NCBI RefSeq assembly: GCF_014534685.1
Contig: NZ_JACVVX010000001.1
Location: 434,001 to 498,000 of the forward strand
DNA from: Oryzicola mucosus
GTDB lineage: Bacteria; Pseudomonadota; Alphaproteobacteria; Rhizobiales; Rhizobiaceae
Reading direction: 5' to 3'
DNA: 64,000 bases
Positions 54,639 to 62,025 of the stretch are shown one piece after another (the stretch's first letter is position 1; every line of letters begins with the position of its first letter). A program made the translations under genes and the position numbers. The notes under the pieces were generated by a model. The model ran no database searches. It was not told the DNA's origin and saw only the letters and a program-made list of their open reading frames with translations.

Positions 54639-54662
54639 CGCTATATACAGACAAATATAACA
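54639..54662. promoter_or_regulatory. Candidate Mo-box (ModE operator)
   Basis: CGCTATAT (54639-54646) and ATATAACA (54655-54662) are near-perfect inverted half sites separated by eight bases, resembling the ModE consensus CGNTATATA-N6-TATATANCG. It sits upstream of modA over the likely promoter. Binding is inferred. Confidence 0.6.
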
Positions 54663-54895
54663 CTGTTAGCAAGTGGCCTCGTGATAGCAACCACATCTGC
54701 GAACTCCGTTATGCATCGGCTCAAGCGAAAGTCGGTTTGCCGGCATGGATATCGCCTCCCGGCCTTGACGCGTCCGAAAATTCCCACTAAGGAACGCCAA
54801 CTTTTCCAATGGGCCGCCGGATCGATTGCGCGCCAGCCGAGTTTCGGTGCGCCGGTGTCCTTTGGTCCGACAGAAGAATTAAAGGTAGACACATC

Positions 54896-55192
54896 ATGTC
54901 CCGCGCCTGCGAACTCACCGGCAAAGCCGTCCTGACCGGCAACAATGTGAGCCACGCCAACAACAAGACCCGGCGTCGCTTCCTGCCGAACCTCGTCAAC
55001 GTCACGTTGATGTCCGAGGCTCTCAACCAGAACGTCCGTCTCCGCATCTCTGCCAACGCACTGCGTTCGGTCGAGCATCGCGGCGGCCTCGACGCCTTCC
55101 TCGTGAAGGCCGATATCAGCGAACTCTCGCAGCGTGCGCGCCTGCTCAAGAAGCAGATCGCCAAGAAGCTGACCGAAGAAGTCGCTGCCTAA
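54896..55192 (+). CDS. rpmB: 50S ribosomal protein L28
   Basis: A 98-residue ribosomal protein: [24 protein letters not shown], then [18 protein letters not shown] and a C-terminal lysine-rich helix. No zinc CxxC pairs, the form typical of alphaproteobacteria. Start ATG at 54896. It is divergent from the mod operon and followed by hairpins. Confidence 0.97.
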   Translation: MSRACELTGKAVLTGNNVSHANNKTRRRFLPNLVNVTLMSEALNQNVRLRISANALRSVEHRGGLDAFLVKADISELSQRARLLKKQIAKKLTEEVAA

Positions 55193-55223
55193 GCAGTTTT
55201 AAGGCGGGGGACAACCGCCTTCC

Positions 55224-55259
55224 GAGCCTCGACTGCCTGAACGGCTTTCGAGGCTCTTT
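55224..55259 (+). terminator. Intrinsic terminator of rpmB
   Basis: GAGCCTCGA (55224-55232) pairs with TCGAGGCTC (55248-55256), followed by TTTC. A second hairpin AAGGCGG/CCGCCTT at 55201-55221 precedes it without a T run. Confidence 0.65.
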
Positions 55260-55285
55260 CCATTCCGGGATGTCACCCGGCCGGT

Positions 55286-55314
55286 CCACTGGTTCCATTA
55301 CCCAGGATAAAAAA
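55286..55314 (+). promoter_or_regulatory. Candidate preQ1-I riboswitch leader
   Basis: The stem CTGG (55289-55292)/CCAG (55302-55305) encloses loop TTCCATTAC and is followed by GATAAAAAAA running into the ATG at 55315. Stem, C-rich loop and A-rich tail match the compact preQ1-I class. The ribosome binding AGGA overlaps the stem, so ligand binding would block translation. The gene downstream imports queuosine precursors. Confidence 0.55.
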
Positions 55315-55998
55315 ATGCAGCGCCTGTCCGCCTACATTCCCTTTGTCGCCGCCATGGCTCTCGTCGTGGTCGCGTCCAATATTCTCGTGCAATTCCCGGT
55401 TCAGGGCCAGATCGGCGCGCTTTCTCTGGCTGATCTGCTGACCTGGGGCGCGTTCACCTATCCCTTCGCGTTTCTGGTCACCGACCTCGCCAACCGCCGC
55501 TACGGCCCTGTCGTGGCGCGCCGCATCGTCTTCGTCGGCTTCATGGCGGCCGTCATCTGCTCGATCGTGGTGCCGCCGCTGCTCTACAGCCATGGCTACA
55601 TCGAATATGAGACCGCGGCCGGCCGGCTGGTGCGCATCGCGATTGCATCGGGTACAGCCTTCCTCACCGCGCAGCTGCTGGACATCACCATCTTCAACAA
55701 GTTCCGCGCGCAAAGCTGGTGGCGCGCTCCGATCTTCGGCACGCTTGCCGGCTCGGTGGTCGATACCATCCTGTTCTTTGCCATCAGTTTCTCGGCAGCC
55801 TTCGCCTTCGTCGGCCCGGAAGATGGCTTCGCGCTCGAAACTGCTCCTTTCATGGGCCTTTTCGCAACAGAAGCGCCGCGCTGGCTGTCCTGGGCGCTCG
55901 GCGACCTTTCGGTCAAGCTGCTCATCGCCGCCGTGGCACTGATCCCCTACCGGCTGATTGCGACACGCTGGAGCCTGCAGCCCAAGCCGTTGAGCTGA
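55315..55998 (+). CDS. Queuosine precursor transporter (VUT/YhhQ family)
   Basis: A 227-residue integral membrane protein with about six helices: PFVAAMALVVVASNILVQFPVQ, LTWGAFTYPFAFLVTDLANRRYGP (family signature), and APIFGTLAGSVVDTILFFAI. YhhQ proteins take up preQ0/preQ1 for queuosine in tRNA. ATG at 55315 with AGGA upstream. A riboswitch-like leader adds support. Confidence 0.88.
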   Translation: MQRLSAYIPFVAAMALVVVASNILVQFPVQGQIGALSLADLLTWGAFTYPFAFLVTDLANRRYGPVVARRIVFVGFMAAVICSIVVPPLLYSHGYIEYETAAGRLVRIAIASGTAFLTAQLLDITIFNKFRAQSWWRAPIFGTLAGSVVDTILFFAISFSAAFAFVGPEDGFALETAPFMGLFATEAPRWLSWALGDLSVKLLIAAVALIPYRLIATRWSLQPKPLS

Positions 55999-57447
55999 GC
56001 CGGTTTCTGGCGAGACCGTTCGTCATGGCTCCCCCCTGCGCGGGAGGAGTGAAAGCGGTCGGCGAAGCCGATCAATCGACGAGATACACCTGCGAAGGCA
56101 GAAAGGAGCGCCCCCTTCTCCCCTTGCGGGGTGAAGAGCGGTCGGCGAAGCCGATCAATCGACGAGATACACCTGCGAAGGCAGAAAGAAGCGCCCCCCT
56201 TCTCCCCTTGCGGGGTGAAGAGCGGTCGGCGAAGCCGATCAATCGACAACGATTTGTCGATTGAAGCGATGAACGCCCGGAGCCCAAGCGGAGGGCCGGG
56301 GGTGGCCGAGCCGAGCGCAGCGAAAGACAGGCGGCGGATGAGGGGTGTTGGACGGAGTGAGAGGCTGCGTATTGCGCGCGTCAATGCACCGAGCTTCCCC
56401 TTCCTCCCATCGCCTCGTTTCTTCCAGCACCCCTCATCCGCCCCTTCGGGGCACCTTCTCCCGCAGGGGGAGAAGGGGGCGTCGGCGCTGACGACGCACT
56501 ACCGCCAGGGCTGCAAAGTTCGATCGCGCGTAAAGGCGATGATGGTATCGCAGACCGAGTTCATCTCCCGCAAGAATCGGCAACGCCCGCCTCGTTCTGC
56601 CTTCGTCGCGTGTCTGACACGTCACGGAATGGATTCCCGGGTCGCTCTCGGCTGCGCCTCGCTTGCCCAGGAATGACGAAGGTGGGGTTGCTCCGCCAAG
56701 CTCCGACGCTAGCGATTGACATCTGCCACCCCCGCGCCTTCGTCATTCTCGGGTGGAGCCGAGCGCAGCGAAGGCGATAAGCAAGTTTCTCCACCGCTGT
56801 AGCTTTCGTCGATGTCACGGAATGGATTCCCGGGTCGCGCTCGGCTTCGCCTCGCTTGCCCAGGAATGACGAAGGTGGGATTGGCTCGGCCAAGCTCCGA
56901 CGCTGGAGATTGGCGGAGCCAACCCCACCTTCGTCATTCTCGGGTGCAGCCCGAGCGCAGCGAAGGCGGAAACCCGGGAATCCATTCCGTGACTTACGAG
57001 GAACACCTGCGAAGGCAGAAAGGAGCGCGCCCCCTTCTCCCCTTGCGGGGTGAAGAGCGGTCGGCGAAGCCGATCAATCGACAACGATTTGTCGATTGAA
57101 GTGATGAACGCCCGGAGCCCTGGCGGTAGTGCATCGTCAGCGCCGACGCCCCCCCTTCTCCCCTTGCGGGAGAAGGTGCCCCGAAGGGGCGGATGAGGGG
57201 TGTTGGAAGAAACGAGGCGATGAAGGAGGGGTGATGAACCGAAAGGCTGGCGGCGGATACTCTCCAGCCCCTCACTCCGTCCAACACCCCTCATCCGTCG
57301 CCTGATCTCGTCCTTGCTGCGCAAGTCCGAGGGCGACACCTTCTCCCGCAAGGGGAGAAGGAAGGGCGCTCAATCGCAAAAGTTTATCCACACTCCCCAC
57401 CCCCCGCCTTACACTCCCACCGCCTTGAACAACGAAAGGAGGCGGCG
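55999..57447. repeat. Mosaic of intergenic palindromic repeats, no genes
   Basis: About 1.4 kb with no credible gene. A unit GGTGAAGAGCGGTCGGCGAA...GCGCCCCCTTCTCCCCTTGCGG of about 84 bp occurs in tandem near 56050-56213 with a third partial copy, and again near 57000-57090. GTCACGGAATGGATTCCCGG... appears at 56624 and 56816, and inverted near 56990. A segment with CACCCCTCATCCGCCCCTTC...CTACCGCCAGGGCT is at 56428-56511 and inverted at 57114-57205. A hairpin CCTTCTCCC-GCAA-GGGGAGAAGG ends the block near 57362. These are REP/BIME-like repeats. Confidence 0.8.
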
Positions 57448-58209
57448 ATGGATTGGGCAGGGGCGATCGACAAGCATCAGGCAGCGCTGAAGCGCCTGCT
57501 CGCTTTGCTCGTCGCCATGGCCGGCATGACGGTTACGGCTGGCGAAAGCCAACGCACGGCCGGCATTGATGTCGGCCAAAACACCCTGCCGCGCCATCTG
57601 CATCGCGCCATTCTCCGGCTGCTGCGTCCCGCCGAGGCGGCGGCACGACGGCTGATCATTCTCGCCGCGCGCGGCATGATTGTGCCGCACCGGCACTCGC
57701 CTGTTCGCGCATCGCAGCAACATTCCGCCTTCCTGCGCGCGCCCGGCGGCACCGGCATCGTGATGCCGAAAGGAGCCATGCCGTCTCGCCCCATGCCTCA
57801 ATCCATGGCGCTGCCGCTGCTCGATCCGCTGCGCCTGCCCCGCCACAAGCCGTCGCGGCCGGCCGTCGTGCCGCGCATTCGCGGCTTCGGTTTCGGGTTC
57901 GACGCGCCCTCGCTCATCCCGGCCCGCCCGGTGCCGGAGCCAGACGATCCGCTCGATGCCGACCGCCTGCGGCTCAGGCTCGCAGCGCTTGGCCGCGCGC
58001 TCGACGACCTGCCGCGCCAGGCCCGGCGCTTCGTGCGCTGGCGGCAACGGCGGCGGCGCGGCGTGTTCCATCGCCTGTCGCCGTTGCGCGGCGGGCCGCC
58101 GCCGGGCTTGCGGGCACCGGGCTCGCGCCACGCCCGCGAGGTCGACCGCACCCTGGACGATGTGCACGGCCTGGCGCTGTGGACGCTGGAGCACCCCGAC
58201 AGTTCATGA
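57448..58209 (+). CDS. Conserved-type hypothetical protein, Arg/Pro-rich
   Basis: A 253-residue frame with GGAGG at the right distance before its ATG. The first 80 residues are helical (DKHQAALKRLLALLVAMAGM; RAILRLLRPAEAAARRLIILAARG), followed by a Pro/Arg-rich middle with a RIRGFGFGFDAP patch and a helix RLRLRLAALGRALDDLPRQARRF. No signal peptide or known domain is seen. The N-terminal hydrophobic stretch could be a membrane helix. GC codon bias supports coding. Function unknown. Confidence 0.65.
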   Translation: MDWAGAIDKHQAALKRLLALLVAMAGMTVTAGESQRTAGIDVGQNTLPRHLHRAILRLLRPAEAAARRLIILAARGMIVPHRHSPVRASQQHSAFLRAPGGTGIVMPKGAMPSRPMPQSMALPLLDPLRLPRHKPSRPAVVPRIRGFGFGFDAPSLIPARPVPEPDDPLDADRLRLRLAALGRALDDLPRQARRFVRWRQRRRRGVFHRLSPLRGGPPPGLRAPGSRHAREVDRTLDDVHGLALWTLEHPDSS

Positions 58210-58385
58210 CCAGCTGGCCTTGCGACAGAACCGCTTTGTTCGCTGACGCGCAGCCTCGCTCGCGCGCGCCAAAACCGTTGGCCGATTGTGCGCGGTCCGA
58301 CGTTTCCGTCAGCAAAGTTTCAGCGGAGTTGGACAAAGCCGGCCGGTCCTCGAAAGACACACACGGACGCCCAACTCGACAGCTG

Positions 58386-59552
58386 TCAACGTGGCATCGC
58401 GAGCGTCGTCTCCGCCAGCTTCACCCAATAGCTGATGCCGTGCGGGATGGCCTCGTCGTTGAAGTCGTATTCGGCGTGATGCAGGTTGGCAGACTTGCCG
58501 TTACCGATAAAAATGAAGGCACCCGGGCGCGCCTCGAGCATGTAGGAAAAATCCTCGCCGCCCATCAGCGGCGCAATGTCGCGATGAACCTGCGGGTCGC
58601 CCGCCACCAATGCCGCGGCGTCCCCGGCGATGACGGTTTCGGCGGCGTGATTGAAGGTTACGGGGTAGTTGGGATGGTAGTCGACGACGATCTCCGTGCC
58701 GCTGGCCAGCGCAATGCCGGCGCAGATCGTCTTCATGCGTTCCTCTGCCTTCTTGGCGACGTCTGTGCGCAGCGATCGCACGGTGCCGGCGATATGCGCA
58801 TGCTCGGGAATGATGTTGTGGGCGGTGCCGGAATGGAATTTCGTCACCGAAACCACGACCGAATCGATGGGATCGGTGGTGCGCGAGGCAATCGTCTGCA
58901 ACGCCGCCACCACCTGCGCGCCTGCCAGGATCGGGTCGATGCCGAGATGCGGCATGGCCGCATGTCCGCCCTTGCCCTTGACGTCGATGCTGAACTCCGC
59001 TGTCGCGGCCATGATCGGACCGGGCCGGATCGCGAACTCGCCCACCGGCAGGCTTGGCATGTTGTGCATGCCGAACACCTTTTGGATGCCGAAACGCTCC
59101 ATCATGCCGTCGCGCACCATTTCGCCGCCGCCGCCGCCGCCTTCTTCGGCAGGCTGGAAGATGACGGCGACATTGCCGTCGAAATTGCGCGTCTCGGCGA
59201 GATATTTCGCAGCCCCCAGAAGCATCGCGGTATGCCCGTCATGTCCGCAGGCATGCATCTTGCCGGATGTTTTCGAGGCATAGGGCTTGCCGGTCAGTTC
59301 ATCGATGGGCAGCGCATCCATGTCGGCACGCAGGCCAACCGTGCCGCCCGGACCTCGGCCCTTGATCAGCCCGACCACGCCGGTGCGTCCCAAGCCGGTG
59401 ACGATCTCGTCGCAGCCGAATTCCTCGAGCTTCTGTTTCACGAAGGCCGCGGTTTCGAACACGTCGTACCCCAGCTCGGGATTCTGGTGCAGGTGACGGC
59501 GCCAGGCGGCAACTTCATCCTGCAGTTCGGCGGCTCTGTTGAGGATCGGCAT
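58386..59552 (-). CDS. M20 family metallopeptidase (aminoacylase/hippurate hydrolase-type)
   Basis: A 388-residue amidohydrolase. It has GKMHACGHDGHTAMLLGAAK (metal-binding HACGHDGH near residue 100), the PAEEGGGGG segment with catalytic Glu pair, and GGEDFSYML near the end with the last metal ligand. It hydrolyses N-acyl amino acids or similar amides. The ATG at 59552 gives the family-typical PILNRAAELQDEVAAWRRHL start; upstream ATGs exist at 59564 and 59636. It is divergent from the carboxypeptidase gene. Confidence 0.92.
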   Translation of the reverse strand: MPILNRAAELQDEVAAWRRHLHQNPELGYDVFETAAFVKQKLEEFGCDEIVTGLGRTGVVGLIKGRGPGGTVGLRADMDALPIDELTGKPYASKTSGKMHACGHDGHTAMLLGAAKYLAETRNFDGNVAVIFQPAEEGGGGGGEMVRDGMMERFGIQKVFGMHNMPSLPVGEFAIRPGPIMAATAEFSIDVKGKGGHAAMPHLGIDPILAGAQVVAALQTIASRTTDPIDSVVVSVTKFHSGTAHNIIPEHAHIAGTVRSLRTDVAKKAEERMKTICAGIALASGTEIVVDYHPNYPVTFNHAAETVIAGDAAALVAGDPQVHRDIAPLMGGEDFSYMLEARPGAFIFIGNGKSANLHHAEYDFNDEAIPHGISYWVKLAETTLAMPR

Positions 59553-59748
59553 CGTGTCTCGCATTCTCCGGATTAGGCCGCGCAAACGTGATTGCGGGGC
59601 CTTTGCCATCTTGACGTCACATGAGCTAGATAGCACCCTGCGGTGCGTCGGACTATCCGTGTCCCGACTGCCTTTGTTCCCATGCCACTGGCTCGGGAAA
59701 ATCTTATTGACCGTCGCATGGAGGCGGCAAGGGGATATTTCGGATTAG

Positions 59749-60900
59749 ATGATACGACATTGGCTCTCTTCATTCGCTCTGGTCGGCGCGCTTGCCGGCC
59801 CCTTAGCCTTTGCCTCGGACGCACAGGCGAACCCGTTGCTGGTGTTTGAGCTGCGCAGCGGCCGGGTCATCGAACACCAGGATGCGTTCCAGCGCTGGTA
59901 TCCGGCCTCGCTGACCAAGCTGATGACGGCCTATGTCACGTTCCGCGCGGTCCAGGCAGGCGAGTTGCAGCTGGATTCGCCGATCCGGGTGTCGAAACAC
60001 GCGGCCGGCGAACAGCCGAGCAAGATGGGCTACGCGGCGGGCTCGGTGATCCGTCTCGACAATGCGCTGAAGATGATGCTGATCAAGTCCGCCAACGACA
60101 TCGCCATGGCCATTGGCGAGAATGTCGGCGGCTCGGAAAAGGCTTTCGTGACGCGGATGAACGCCGAGGCGCAACGTCTCGGCATGACCGGCACGCATTT
60201 TGCCAATCCCAACGGCCTGCATTCGCTCGACCAATATACGACCGCGCGCGACCTGGCGCTGCTGGTCATGGCGATCCGCAACGAGTTTCCGCAATATGAG
60301 TCCTATTTCGCGATAGAAGGCCTGCAGGCCGGCAAGGCGACCATCATGAACTACAACCTGCTGGTCGGCCGCCTGCCCGGCGCCGACGGCATGAAGACCG
60401 GCTTCGTCTGCGCCTCGGGCTTCAACATGATCGGTTCGGCCACCCGCGACGGCCGTACGCTCGTGGCCGTGGTGCTGGGCGAGCAATCGGCGGTCAAACG
60501 CGCCGAGACTGCGGGCAATCTGTTGAACGCCGGTTTCGCCACCTCCAACGCCTCGAGCCAGACCGTCACCGCCCTGCCCTTCTACGGCCAGAATGCGGCG
60601 GTCGCGACCGACATGCGCCAGGAGATCTGCGAGAAGAAGCCCGCGGCCGAATTGTCGGAAGCCGGGGCTGAGGCCGAAAAAGGCCCGAAGTCGGTCTATC
60701 AGGAGACGCTGACGCATGTTCCGACGCTCGTGGCCGTCGGACCCGGCAATGCGACCGGGCCGACGCCAAAGGCACGGCTCAGTCCGGACGGCCGAGAATT
60801 CGCCGATGTGCCGCTGCCGAGCTGGCGGCCCGATTTGCCGCCGCCGGCAGGCGCCGAGCCGCTCGCCCAAGGCGATCGCGTGCTCAAATCCTCTCTCTGA
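59749..60900 (+). CDS. D-alanyl-D-alanine carboxypeptidase (DacC/PBP5-like)
   Basis: A 383-residue secreted penicillin-binding protein trimming peptidoglycan pentapeptides. Signal peptide MIRHWLSSFALVGALAGPLA cleaved near ASDAQA, then catalytic SLTK (Ser54, Lys57), SAND near 114, and DGMKTGFVCASGF near 210. The C-terminal part is a Pro/Ala-rich tail instead of a membrane-anchoring amphipathic helix. It ends 11 bp before a COG0523 GTPase gene. Confidence 0.92.
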   Translation: MIRHWLSSFALVGALAGPLAFASDAQANPLLVFELRSGRVIEHQDAFQRWYPASLTKLMTAYVTFRAVQAGELQLDSPIRVSKHAAGEQPSKMGYAAGSVIRLDNALKMMLIKSANDIAMAIGENVGGSEKAFVTRMNAEAQRLGMTGTHFANPNGLHSLDQYTTARDLALLVMAIRNEFPQYESYFAIEGLQAGKATIMNYNLLVGRLPGADGMKTGFVCASGFNMIGSATRDGRTLVAVVLGEQSAVKRAETAGNLLNAGFATSNASSQTVTALPFYGQNAAVATDMRQEICEKKPAAELSEAGAEAEKGPKSVYQETLTHVPTLVAVGPGNATGPTPKARLSPDGREFADVPLPSWRPDLPPPAGAEPLAQGDRVLKSSL

Positions 60901-60911
60901 AAGCAGTTTTC

Positions 60912-62012
60912 ATGGCAGCGCAGTTTCCGATACCGGTTTCGGTCATCACCGGCTTTCTGGGCGCGGGAAAGACCACGCTGCTCAACCGGCTTCTGAAGGA
61001 TCCGGCCCTCGTCGATACGGCCGTCATCATCAACGAGTTCGGGGATGTCGGTATCGACCATCTTTTGGTCGAACAGGCCACCGACGGGGTGATCGAATTG
61101 TCCGACGGCTGCCTGTGCTGCACCGTGCGCGGCGAACTGGTCGACACGCTGGCCGATCTGGTCGACCGGGTGCAGAACGGCCGCATCGAACGGCTCGCCC
61201 GCGTGGTGATCGAGACCACCGGCCTCGCCGATCCCGCGCCGGTGCTGCAATCGATCATGGGGCATCCGGTGCTGCTGCAGGCCTTCCGTCTCGACGGCGT
61301 CATCACGCTGGTCGACGCGGTCAACGGAGCTGAAACGCTCGACGCCCATATCGAAGCGGTCAAACAGGTCGCCGTCGCCGACAGGATCGTGATCACCAAG
61401 GCCGATCTCGTGGAAGACAACGCCGTGTTGGCGGCCCTAGCGGAGCGCCTGAGGGCGATCAATCCCGGGGCACGCCAGTTCTCCGTCGACGCCATCGACA
61501 GCGCCTCGCTGCTTGCCTGCGGGCTCTACGACCCCACCACCAAGACAGCCGACGTGCAGCGCTGGCTGGGTGAGGAGGCGCATCACCATCATGACGGGCA
61601 CCATCACCACGATCATGGGCATGATCATGATGAGCACCGGCACGACGAACGCGTGCGTTCGTTTTCGCTGATCCATGCCGCCCCTGTGCCATTCTCGACC
61701 ATCAGCATGTTTCTCGACCTGCTGTTGTCGACGCATGGCGACAAGGTGCTGCGGCTCAAGGGTATCGTCGAGATCGCCGAGGATCCGGCGCGGCCGCTGG
61801 TGGTGCATGGCGTTCAGAAAATCCTGCATCCGCCGGCACGTTTGCCCAAATGGCCGGACGATGTGCGCGGCATGCGGCTGGTCATCATCGCGGTCGATCT
61901 GCCGGAGGATTATGTCAGGCGGACATTCGCGGCCTTCGTCAACCAGCCGTCCATCGACATGCCCGACCGGGCGGCACTGGAAAACAACCCCTTGGCGATT
62001 GCCGGCCGCTGA
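60912..62012 (+). CDS. COG0523-family metallochaperone GTPase (CobW/YjiA-like)
   Basis: A 366-residue G3E GTPase. Walker A TGFLGAGKTTL at residues 13-23, the metal-binding GCLCC near 70, ITKADLV guanine motif near 160, and a His-rich loop (HHHHDGHHHHDHGHDHDEHRHDE, about 220-243). The C-terminal CobW_C domain follows. Such proteins deliver zinc or cobalt. It is probably co-transcribed with the carboxypeptidase upstream; convergent with the MscS gene, 13 bp apart. Confidence 0.92.
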   Translation: MAAQFPIPVSVITGFLGAGKTTLLNRLLKDPALVDTAVIINEFGDVGIDHLLVEQATDGVIELSDGCLCCTVRGELVDTLADLVDRVQNGRIERLARVVIETTGLADPAPVLQSIMGHPVLLQAFRLDGVITLVDAVNGAETLDAHIEAVKQVAVADRIVITKADLVEDNAVLAALAERLRAINPGARQFSVDAIDSASLLACGLYDPTTKTADVQRWLGEEAHHHHDGHHHHDHGHDHDEHRHDERVRSFSLIHAAPVPFSTISMFLDLLLSTHGDKVLRLKGIVEIAEDPARPLVVHGVQKILHPPARLPKWPDDVRGMRLVIIAVDLPEDYVRRTFAAFVNQPSIDMPDRAALENNPLAIAGR

Positions 62013-62025
62013 ACGCGGCCAACCC

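Noticed and set aside
55947-57351. Several 60-180-codon frames in the repeat block
   Set aside because: Peptides repeat the palindromic DNA units (e.g. IDRLRRPLFTPQGEKG) in several frames and have no family.
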